From: Gammaproteobacteria bacterium
Lineage (GTDB): Bacteria; Pseudomonadota; Gammaproteobacteria; UBA9214
Assembly (NCBI GenBank): GCA_020027635.1
Contig: JAHKKL010000141.1
Coordinates: forward strand, 1 to 5,336
Reading direction: 5' to 3'
Length of the DNA: 5,336 nt
Below are positions 1 through 4,703 of this stretch, piece by piece (the first letter of the stretch is position 1; the number at the start of each line of letters is the position of its first letter). Both the position numbers and the translations under genes were made by a program. Below the pieces are notes generated by a model. That model had not been told where the DNA came from. It worked only from the letters and a program-made list of their open reading frames with translations, and did no database searches.

Positions 1-62
1 CCGGAGCCCTGTCAGTCACGGAACGGATGCGCTTGTTTCTCGAATCGGTCCCTGTTCCCTAG
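1..62 (+). CDS. MoxR-type AAA+ ATPase, C-terminal end only (partial)
   Basis: Reading from base 3, the window opens inside an ORF ending GALSVTERMRLFLESVPVP with a TAG stop at 60-62. The terminal pattern of a short helix followed by (L/F)L-x-SVPVP is the usual carboxy end of MoxR-family AAA+ ATPases in proteobacteria, and a MoxR gene is the expected gene directly before a DUF58 gene. MoxR ATPases are thought to act as chaperone-like or metal-insertion ATPases that work on partner proteins encoded in the same cluster. Only 19 codons are present, so the Walker motifs and the rest of the AAA+ domain lie outside the window. The call rests on the tail motif plus context. Another gene with a similar tail cannot be excluded. 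Confidence 0.72.
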   Translation, partial: GALSVTERMRLFLESVPVP

Positions 63-132
63 CAGCGGACGCAATAAAATATCACGCGTTAAACCCCGTC
101 GTCGGATTCGGGTGTATCACCGGTGAGACTTC

Positions 133-1086
133 ATGCAGACGCTGACAATACGCCAACGCTTTAGGCCGGCCCGTTTTACACGGGGTTTGGGACCCGAGGA
201 TGGCCCGGTGCATCTGGACCGTTCCCGTGTCTTTATCCTGCCTACCGGCACCGGGCTGGCGTTCGCTGCCATGTTGCTGGTGATGCTGTTCGGTTCGATC
301 AATTACAACAGCAGCCTCGGACACATGTTCACCTTTCTGCTGGGCAGCATGGCAATGGTTTCCATTCTCCATACCTATCGCAACCTGGTCATGCTGGGTT
401 TCGCCGTTGGCAAGGTCCGGCCGGTATTCGCCGGTGAGCGTGCCGGTTTCGAGATTCTGGTGACCAATCCCGGTGAATATGCGCGTTTCGGGATTCGCCT
501 GGAGATTGCTAACCAGCCACCCGTCAGCATCGACTTGGGTCCGCAACAGACAAGTCTGGTCACGCTATACCGCGACACCCCACGGCGCGGCGTCCTGGCG
601 CTGGGGCGATGCAGGGTCTCATCGTGTTATCCGCTGGGTCTCTTCAGGGCCTGGTCCCATGTGGAACTGCGCATGCATTGCCTGGTCTACCCGCGTCCCG
701 GGCCACGATGCCCGCTGCCGCAAAGCACTGCCTATAAACCCAATTTGTTCGGTGACAAGGGCAGGGGGGTGGATGATTTTGCCGGCTTCCGGCCCTACCG
801 GCCGGGAGATTCGCCGCGCCACCTGTTCTGGAAGGCCGTGGCCCGTGAACAAGCCCTACTTGTCAAGCAATTCGGCGGCGACCGTGCCGATGATATCTGG
901 CTGGACTGGCAGGACCTTGATGCACTGGATACCGAGGTCCGCCTGAGCCAGCTGTGCCGGTGGGTGCTAGATGTGGACCACAACCGGCAATGTTATGGCC
1001 TTCGTATCCCCGGTGTGGAAGTCGCTGTTGCCAGCGGTGACGCCCACAAACAGCGTTGTCTGGAAGCGCTGGCACGCTTTGAGTAG
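133..1086 (+). CDS. DUF58 domain membrane protein
   Basis: A 317-aa protein. Its basic N-terminus is followed by two hydrophobic segments (about residues 40-56 and 63-82) around the family-typical stretch NYNSSLGHMFTFLL. A soluble C-terminal half follows. The DUF58 signature DDFAGFRPYRPGD is at residues 214-226, then SPRHLFWKAVAR. The end matches the short form of the family (WLDW...RLSQLCRWVLD, and a final H-x3-CLEALARF). I see no clear metal-ion-dependent adhesion site of the von Willebrand type, as is usual for this short form. The ATG at 133 is preceded by GGTGAG (122-127) at 5-nt spacing. It lies 70 bp after the MoxR end and directly before the transglutaminase gene. Proteins of this family are found with MoxR ATPases and are presumed to be their membrane partners; the biochemical role is unknown. 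Family assignment is secure, function is not. Confidence 0.93.
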   Translation: MQTLTIRQRFRPARFTRGLGPEDGPVHLDRSRVFILPTGTGLAFAAMLLVMLFGSINYNSSLGHMFTFLLGSMAMVSILHTYRNLVMLGFAVGKVRPVFAGERAGFEILVTNPGEYARFGIRLEIANQPPVSIDLGPQQTSLVTLYRDTPRRGVLALGRCRVSSCYPLGLFRAWSHVELRMHCLVYPRPGPRCPLPQSTAYKPNLFGDKGRGVDDFAGFRPYRPGDSPRHLFWKAVAREQALLVKQFGGDRADDIWLDWQDLDALDTEVRLSQLCRWVLDVDHNRQCYGLRIPGVEVAVASGDAHKQRCLEALARFE

Positions 1087-1090
1087 ATCC

Positions 1091-3091
1091 TTGCGTAAAT
1101 CCGAGGCGCCTTTAACCGCGCACGCGCAGCGGTGGATGCTCGCCTCCCTGTTGCTGGTGGTCCTGCCGCATGCCGCACGCCTGCCATGGTGGATCTCCAT
1201 GTTCGCCTTCGGCTTGGGTGCCGCGCATTTTCTGCTGCTGCGTCACCCCGGCTGGAAGGTGCCGCGCCCACTGGTTTTTGCGGCCACGCTGGCGGGTGCC
1301 GCCGGCGTGTTCCTTAAATACAGCACCCTGTTGGGGAGGAATGCCGGCGTGGCGCTGCTGGTCGTCATGCTGACGCTGAAACTGCTCGAGCTGCGCCGTA
1401 TGCGGGATGTGCTGCTGCTGATCTTCCTGAATTACTTCCTCGTCATCACCAACTTCCTGTTTACCCAGACGCCGCTCATTGCGCTCTATATGATGGCGGC
1501 GACGGTGGTCAACACGACGGCCCTTGCGATTGCCACACAAACACGGGCAGTACGCCCAGCCATCGTAGAACTGCGTTTCGCCGCGGTACTGCTGGCCCAG
1601 GCATTGCCGGTCATGCTGGTGCTGTTTGTCTTTTTCCCGCGCATTACCGGGCCGATCTGGGGATTGCCGAAAGATGCGTATTCCGGAGTGACCGGCCTGA
1701 GTGACAGCATGAGCCCCGGAGCCATCAGTGAGCTGGTGCAGTCCGAGGCTCCGGTATTCCGGGTGAAGTTTTCCGGTTCCGTGCCGTCACCGCAGCAACG
1801 TTACTGGCGGGGGCCAGTGCTGTGGCATACCGATGGCCGGACCTGGTCGACGGGCCACACGGCTGCATTGCTGCGGCCTGTGGTGAATCCTGCCATGCAG
1901 ACTGAAGGCGAGGCTGTGCACCAGTCGATCACGCTGGAGGGTCAGAGCACACGCTGGCTGATCGGTCTGGATGTGCCGGTAGAAGTGTCGGTGCCAGCTA
2001 TCAACATGTCCGGTTTCCAATGGGTGTCGAAGTTGACGCTTCGCGAACGCACCCGCTATGAAGTGATCTCGTATCCCCGCTTCCGCACTGGATCCCTTGA
2101 TCCCCGACTGAGGGAGGCGGCTCTGCAACTGCCCGATGCACTCAGTGCGCGAGTCCAGACACTGGCACGAAGCTGGCGCGACAAGGCCGACACCGACCGC
2201 GAAGTGGCACAGATGGCCCTGGACTATTTCCACAGCGAACCGTTTGTCTATACCCTGACCCCCCCGCTGCTGGGCGAGAACCCGCTGGATGAATTCCTGT
2301 TCTCTTCGCGCCGGGGATTCTGCGAGCATTATGCCGCCGCATTCGTCATGCTGATGCGCAGCGCTGGCATACCCGCCCGCGTCGTTACCGGTTACCAGGG
2401 CGGCGAGTACAATCCGGTGGGCGATTACTGGCTGATCAGTCAATCCGACGCCCACGCCTGGGCGGAGATATGGCTGCCGGACACGGGATGGGAGCGTGTC
2501 GATCCAACCCTGGCCGTGGCGCCTGAGCGCATCGAGCATGCCCTCGATCTGGGTACGCTACCCTCGGGTGCGCCGGTACGCTTTCAGACGGGAGAAGACA
2601 GTCTGTTTTCCCGCGGTTGGCGCCGGCTGCGCTACTCGCTTGATGCGGTTAACAACAGCTGGGACCAGTGGGTTCTGTCCTATGGGCCGGAGCTGCAACG
2701 GGAAGTGCTGATCGCGCTTGGCTTCAGCCAGCCCTCCTGGCAGAACATGATCTTGATGCTGGCACTGCTGGTCAGCACCCTGCTTCTAGGGATCGCCGGG
2801 TGGTTGCTCATAAAAAAACCGATGCCTTCCGACCCGGTACTGCGCGCCTATCGAAGGTTCTGCGCTCGCGTGGCCCGCCTTGGCATACGGCGTCAGCCCA
2901 CTGAAGGACCGCGGGACTTCTCGCGCCGGATCGTTACCACATACCCTGAACTCGAACGACAGGTTAACCGGATTGCAGAGGTATTCATTGCGCTGCGCTA
3001 TGGACGTCCAACTGATCCTGCACGCCGCCTTTCACAACTGCAACGACTGGTGCGTCGCTTTCCGCGTGGTGCGGGCGAGAGGGCAGATTAA
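1091..3091 (+). CDS. tgpA: Membrane-anchored transglutaminase-like protein (TgpA / DUF3488 family)
   Basis: About 666 aa. The N-terminal ~180 residues hold about six hydrophobic segments, ending in FFPRITGPIWGLP (181-193) and TGLSDSMSPGAISEL (201-215), both typical of DUF3488/TgpA. A periplasmic transglutaminase-like (papain-fold) domain follows, with the triad visible as Cys411 (GFCEHYAAAF), His455 (DAHAWAE) and Asp471 (ERVDPT). A last membrane segment lies at about 552-575, then a cytoplasmic DUF4129-like tail (581 onward, DPVLRAYRRF...PTEGPRDF). The intact triad suggests a working hydrolase or transferase; the substrate is unknown. The Pseudomonas aeruginosa relative TgpA is reported as essential. 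Start choice: the TTG at 1091 follows the DUF58 stop by 4 nt with only a weak GAG ahead. TTG at 1079 (GGAAG 1062-1066, 12 nt upstream) and ATG at 1136 are alternatives. The first in-frame ATG at 971 would overlap DUF58 by 116 nt and adds residues unlike the family's N-terminus. Confidence 0.92.
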   Translation: MRKSEAPLTAHAQRWMLASLLLVVLPHAARLPWWISMFAFGLGAAHFLLLRHPGWKVPRPLVFAATLAGAAGVFLKYSTLLGRNAGVALLVVMLTLKLLELRRMRDVLLLIFLNYFLVITNFLFTQTPLIALYMMAATVVNTTALAIATQTRAVRPAIVELRFAAVLLAQALPVMLVLFVFFPRITGPIWGLPKDAYSGVTGLSDSMSPGAISELVQSEAPVFRVKFSGSVPSPQQRYWRGPVLWHTDGRTWSTGHTAALLRPVVNPAMQTEGEAVHQSITLEGQSTRWLIGLDVPVEVSVPAINMSGFQWVSKLTLRERTRYEVISYPRFRTGSLDPRLREAALQLPDALSARVQTLARSWRDKADTDREVAQMALDYFHSEPFVYTLTPPLLGENPLDEFLFSSRRGFCEHYAAAFVMLMRSAGIPARVVTGYQGGEYNPVGDYWLISQSDAHAWAEIWLPDTGWERVDPTLAVAPERIEHALDLGTLPSGAPVRFQTGEDSLFSRGWRRLRYSLDAVNNSWDQWVLSYGPELQREVLIALGFSQPSWQNMILMLALLVSTLLLGIAGWLLIKKPMPSDPVLRAYRRFCARVARLGIRRQPTEGPRDFSRRIVTTYPELERQVNRIAEVFIALRYGRPTDPARRLSQLQRLVRRFPRGAGERAD

Positions 3092-3112
3092 ACCTGCCTG
3101 ATTTCAGCGTTT

Positions 3113-3127
3113 ATGGGTTATCCCCAT
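3113..3127. other. Small inverted repeat just after the transglutaminase gene
   Basis: ATGGG-TTATC-CCCAT can form a 5-bp stem with a 5-nt loop, 21 bp after the transglutaminase stop. There is no T-run, so it is not a classical intrinsic terminator. It may belong to a compound 3'-end structure with the stronger hairpin at 3141-3161. Confidence 0.3.
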
Positions 3128-3140
3128 CGTTGCATAAATC

Positions 3141-3161
3141 CCCTCTCCCACCGGGAGAGGG
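3141..3161. terminator. Strong GC hairpin between two convergent genes
   Basis: CCCTCTCCC-ACC-GGGAGAGGG is a perfect 9-bp inverted repeat with a 3-nt spacer. It sits between the + strand transglutaminase gene (ends 3091) and the - strand 59-aa gene (ends 3185), where a shared bidirectional terminator is expected. The tails are poor in T: AATAAC on the + side, and GATTTATG on the - side, which is the better of the two. The CCCTCTCCC / GGGAGAGGG arms also resemble short palindromic units scattered between genes in many proteobacterial genomes, so it may be a dispersed repeat rather than a dedicated terminator. Confidence 0.5.
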
Positions 3162-3184
3162 AATAACGCCGGTCTCACGATTTT

Positions 3185-3364
3185 TCATTCGATGCTGGAA
3201 TTGTAATAAACATCCAATGGGATAAACTCGACGACAATATTGTTTAGACGCCGATCCGGAACCCTGCGACGATCTATTGACCTTGTCCGCCCCTTCATGT
3301 CCACGACGATAAACGATGATGCGTGACTAATATCGCGCCTCTCCTTATGCCTTCTTTCTCTCAT
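3185..3364 (-). CDS. Small Arg-rich protein with (E/D)RR...DRRL motif, 59 aa
   Basis: ATG at 3364 to TGA at 3187-3185 gives 59 aa starting MRERRHKERRDISHASSF and ending DVYYNSSIE. It is very basic at the front (12 Arg). The distinctive core is DRRRVPDRRLNNI at residues 31-43, followed by VVEFIPL. Residues 7-43 align without gaps to residues 5-41 of the 62-aa protein encoded at 3687-3875, with 12 of 37 identical, including ERR near the start, the second RR and DRRL-x-N. That shared pattern is the main reason to call it a gene. Half of its Arg codons are AGA/AGG, unlike the CGN-rich transglutaminase gene, and it is more AT-rich. The ribosome site is weak (GGAA about 8 nt upstream). A perfect FNR-type box lies about 100 bp upstream, and a strong hairpin follows the stop. 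Function unknown; I recall similar short DRRL-N proteins in gammaproteobacteria only as uncharacterised. Confidence 0.68.
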   Translation of the reverse strand: MRERRHKERRDISHASSFIVVDMKGRTRSIDRRRVPDRRLNNIVVEFIPLDVYYNSSIE

Positions 3365-3441
3365 GACGTCATTCCGTATCCCGCCTTGATACGCTCCTCT
3401 TGTGCTATTAAATAAACCTTTTTTGTTATTTTAGTACCAAA

Positions 3442-3459
3442 GTTGCAACAATAGTTGTT
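3442..3459. other. Overlapping palindromes next to the FNR box
   Basis: GTTGCAAC (3442-3449) and AACAA-TAG-TTGTT (3447-3459) overlap in an AT-rich stretch between the FNR-type box and the 59-aa gene. Their position would suit an operator, but no known regulator's site is recognised. Confidence 0.25.
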
Positions 3460-3465
3460 TATTGC

Positions 3466-3479
3466 TTGATCCAGATCAA
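3466..3479. promoter_or_regulatory. FNR/ANR-type binding site
   Basis: TTGAT-CCAG-ATCAA matches the FNR/ANR/DNR consensus TTGAT-N4-ATCAA at all ten specified bases. FNR-type proteins are Crp-family regulators that respond to low oxygen or nitric oxide. The site is symmetric, so it could serve either side. Leftwards, the nearest gene is the 59-aa protein starting at 3364; a possible -10 TAAAAT (3433-3428) would put the box centre near -51, not a classical activating distance. Rightwards, a possible -10 TATCTT (3524-3529) would put the centre near -63, close to the class I distance, with no clear gene downstream apart from a 10-codon ORF. The sequence match is certain; the regulated target is inference. 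Confidence 0.6.
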
Positions 3480-3504
3480 CAGAATTCCATATTTGCCTTC
3501 CGGG

Positions 3505-3610
3505 GAAAACTCCCTGCCGGGAGTATCTTCATGGAGAAAACGGCCATGGAGTGCCGTTGGTAGTGCCGTGCAAGCTGTCCGTGCCGGAGATGGGTCCAAC
3601 GGCGATTTTT
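3505..3610 (+). ncRNA. Possible small RNA or leader downstream of the FNR-type box (tentative)
   Basis: This stretch has structure but no long ORF. A perfect 6-bp hairpin ACTCCC-TGCC-GGGAGT lies at 3509-3524. A mini-ORF, ATG 3531 to TAG 3563 (MEKTAMECRW), has GGGAG 7 nt upstream, inside the hairpin's 3' arm. GTGCCG occurs three times (3551, 3563, 3581). A weak stem TGCCG/CGGCG (3582-3586 with 3600-3604) runs into ATTTTT (3605-3610), which could end a transcript. With the FNR-type box just upstream this could be an oxygen-regulated small RNA. No known RNA family was recognised, and each element is weak on its own. Confidence 0.2.
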
Positions 3611-3640
3611 CGTTCAGGGTGTGGAGAATGTGCAATACAT

Positions 3641-3665
3641 AAAAAAGGCGATCATGTGATCGCCT
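3641..3665 (-). terminator. Rho-independent terminator of the 62-aa gene
   Basis: Read on the - strand, AGGCGATC-ACAT-GATCGCCT forms a perfect 8-bp stem with a 4-nt loop and runs directly into TTTTTT. It starts 22 nt after the stop codon of the minus-strand gene ending at 3687. This is a classical intrinsic terminator and strongly supports transcription of that small gene. On the + strand the hairpin is followed by GTATTGTAT, so weak activity in that direction is possible. Confidence 0.85.
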
Positions 3666-3686
3666 GTATTGTATCAGTGGATTCCC

Positions 3687-3875
3687 TCAGGTGAGCTTGT
3701 AGAAGGTCAGCCATGGCATCTCCGATAACAGCAACTGCCTCTCTTCGGCTTCAAGGTTGCTCAGACGACGGTCCCTCATCTTGCGTCGTTCCGACGTTAC
3801 AAAATCATGTGCGCTGTCTTCCAGAGGGAATGTGACAATGGCATGCGAGTGTCGCCTTTCTCTTGAATTTCTCAT
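3687..3875 (-). CDS. Small Arg-rich protein with ERR...DRRL motif, 62 aa
   Basis: ATG at 3875-3873 to TGA at 3689-3687, 62 aa, starting MRNSRERRHSHAIVTFPLED. The ATG has GGGGAAG (3888-3882) 6 nt upstream. The in-frame TTG at 3881 would leave no room for a ribosome site, so the ATG is preferred. Residues 28-41 read SERRKMRDRRLSNL, the same (E/D)RR-x3-DRRL-x-N block as the 59-aa protein at 3185-3364; the aligned 37 residues need no gap. The C-terminus (EAEERQLLLSEMPWLTFYKLT) is acidic then hydrophobic and differs from the other copy. Five of ten Arg codons are AGA/AGG. No membrane segment, signal peptide or known domain is seen. It is probably a monocistronic unit, with its own terminator just downstream and a possible promoter at 3963-3955. 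Function unknown; a small nucleic-acid- or protein-binding role is only a guess from the charge. Confidence 0.75.
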   Translation of the reverse strand: MRNSRERRHSHAIVTFPLEDSAHDFVTSERRKMRDRRLSNLEAEERQLLLSEMPWLTFYKLT

Positions 3876-3881
3876 GACCAA

Positions 3882-3888
3882 CTTCCCC
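3882..3888 (-). promoter_or_regulatory. Ribosome binding site that fixes the start of the 62-aa gene
   Basis: GGGGAAG on the - strand, 6 nt before the ATG at 3875. It rules out the longer TTG start at 3881, to which it would be directly adjacent. Confidence 0.6.
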
Positions 3889-3928
3889 AGCGTAGCGAGA
3901 TTCCGGACTTGCCTCGAACAGCTTAACG

Positions 3929-3938
3929 ACTAATTAGT
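3929..3938. other. 10-bp palindrome ACTAATTAGT
   Basis: A perfect palindrome about 54 bp upstream of the 62-aa gene's start, between it and the candidate -10. The position suits an operator; the regulator is unknown. Confidence 0.25.
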
Positions 3939-3954
3939 TCAATCCTTAAGACTG

Positions 3955-3963
3955 AATATAGCA
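3955..3963 (-). promoter_or_regulatory. Candidate extended -10 promoter for the 62-aa gene
   Basis: On the - strand TGC-TATATT resembles an extended -10 element (TGN-TATAAT). No convincing -35 is seen, which extended -10 promoters tolerate. Transcription would begin near 3948, leaving a leader of about 73 nt that contains the ACTAATTAGT palindrome. Confidence 0.3.
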
Positions 3964-4246
3964 AGAGAATGAGGAAAGTTCTGCTGAAAACCGAGGGTCT
4001 TTCCGCTTATATCCAGTTTGAGGTAAAAGTCCATGGTGGAAACATCAAGTCCGCAGGGATGTCCCGCCTGATCCCGACCGGGTACCGGGCCCATGCTCAT
4101 TATTGGTTGCCCGGCCATGAGGGCCGTCACATTTCTGCTATCGGAACCTTTGAAACAACCATGTCCAGCCGATAGTACGGTTATCACGCGCCTTGCTATT
4201 CCATGGTACCCGGGTAATCCGGTATTTTTTCGAGGGGTGACCGACA
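3964..4246. other. Stretch without a convincing gene
   Basis: Open frames exist here (+ 3969-4175, + 4093-4395, - 3939-4259), but none has a fitting ribosome site or a recognisable protein, and they overlap one another. Small structures are visible: CGGCC-ATGAG-GGCCG (4112-4126), and a weak CCGG-GTAAT-CCGG stem (4210-4222) followed by TATTTTTT, which might weakly end rightward transcription. CCGGGTACC (4078-4086) recurs inverted as GGTACCCGG (4205-4213). It is most likely intergenic or decayed sequence. Confidence 0.4.
4232..4237 (+). promoter_or_regulatory. Strong Shine-Dalgarno before the GTG at 4247
   Basis: GAGGGG lies 9 nt before GTG 4247, the best ribosome-site match in the middle region. 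It is the main argument that the 82-codon frame behind it is translated. Confidence 0.4.
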
Positions 4247-4495
4247 GTGCGTTATACACCGTGGGTGAGATGGTTCAATTCTTTCGGTTTCATCACCATC
4301 GTGGTTTTTGCCTTTGCAGTTCTCACCACGATGGCATTCCCCGCATCCGAAGGAAACGGGAAATTGGCAAGGGCGTATACCCTGGGGCAAGCTGATAGCG
4401 GTCTATCGCACAATCGCTTCAAGACTATTACGGCTTCGAGGTACGGCGAACCCAATGGTCCTTGTCTACGCTGTTCGCAGGCACAGATCCCTTGA
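4247..4495 (+). CDS. Possible small membrane or exported protein, 82 aa
   Basis: GTG at 4247 to TGA at 4493-4495. The N-terminus has basic residues (MRYTPWVRW), then a hydrophobic run of about 17 residues (GFITIVVFAFAVLTTMA, about 14-30), then FPASEG. This would suit a signal peptide or a single membrane anchor. The rest is polar with one C-x2-C pair (GPCLRCSQ) near the end and matches nothing I recognise. For it: the strong GAGGGG ribosome site and the sensible N-terminal topology. Against it: overlapping frames on both strands, no clear promoter, and a long inverted repeat inside the hydrophobic region. It may be a real small gene, the 5' end of a broken longer gene, or chance. Confidence 0.38.
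   Translation: MRYTPWVRWFNSFGFITIVVFAFAVLTTMAFPASEGNGKLARAYTLGQADSGLSHNRFKTITASRYGEPNGPCLRCSQAQIP
4296..4334. repeat. Perfect 10-bp inverted repeat with 19-nt spacer
   Basis: CCATCGTGGT (4296-4305) and ACCACGATGG (4325-4334) are exact reverse complements, inside the first third of the possible 82-aa ORF. In RNA they would form a stable hairpin covering the hydrophobic-segment codons. No T-run follows, so it is not a terminator. No duplicated flanks mark it as a transposon end. Confidence 0.5.
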
Positions 4496-4703
4496 ACATA
4501 CTGGCAATCCGTTGCAATTCGGCCTGCGCTGCGACCGTGCCATCCTTGTCCGCGATGGCTATCCACGGCACAGATGACAGCCATAGGCGTATACAGGCTG
4601 TGGCGCCTGTAATAAATGGTTGCGTGTACTCCCGCCACGGCATGATTCATATGACCGGAGGGGTCGTATTTAACCGGCACCGGTAGTCATTACCTGAGTG
4701 GTT
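4496..4703. other. Stretch downstream of ispG without a clear gene
   Basis: No recognisable gene. A minus-strand frame (4643-4428, 71 codons) contains a plausible-looking stretch, WIAIADKDGTVAAQAELQR, with roughly two-thirds GC at third positions. It lacks a good ribosome site and matches no family I know, so it could be a gene remnant. Two inverted repeats are present: TACAGGC-TGTGGC-GCCTGTA (4592-4611) and ACCGG-CA-CCGGT (4673-4684). The latter lies just after the ispG stop but has no T-run. Confidence 0.35.
4592..4611. repeat. Perfect 7-bp inverted repeat, 6-nt loop
   Basis: TACAGGC-TGTGGC-GCCTGTA. It is about 90 bp downstream of the ispG stop as read on the - strand. Neither side has a T-run, so it is not an intrinsic terminator, although it could stabilise the 3' end of the ispG transcript. 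Confidence 0.35.

Noticed and set aside
1787..2539. 250-codon minus-strand ORF
   Set aside because: Antisense shadow of the transglutaminase gene, whose Cys-His-Asp triad is on the plus strand.
3505..3610. Known riboswitch classes (c-di-GMP, TPP, fluoride, molybdenum cofactor)
   Set aside because: None of their conserved core sequences could be matched by eye.
3531..3658. Reading through the TAG at 3561-3563 as a recoded codon (MEKTAMECRW then a continued frame)
   Set aside because: The continuation is short, Cys/Arg-rich and unlike a protein, with no sign of a recoding element.
3969..4175. 68-codon plus-strand ORF (MRKVLLKTEGL...)
   Set aside because: Only a weak AAGAGA directly touching the ATG. 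No domain or neighbour supports it.
4201..4214. NcoI/KpnI/SmaI-like run CCATGGTACCCGGG, resembling a cloning polylinker
   Set aside because: The flanks show no vector sequence and the expected next polylinker sites are missing. A natural coincidence is likelier.
3939..4259. 106-codon minus-strand ORF
   Set aside because: It starts at GTG without a ribosome site, overlaps the candidate promoter of the 62-aa gene, and its translation resembles nothing known.
4093..4395. 100-codon plus-strand ORF
   Set aside because: No ribosome site, no recognisable domain, and a composition (His/Arg-rich HHHRGFCLCSSHH) typical of an off-frame reading. The frame from 4247 has better signals.
4252..4680. 142-codon minus-strand ORF downstream of ispG
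   Set aside because: It lacks a ribosome site and its product is Cys- and Arg-scattered without any known pattern. It looks like a chance open frame opposite other sequence.
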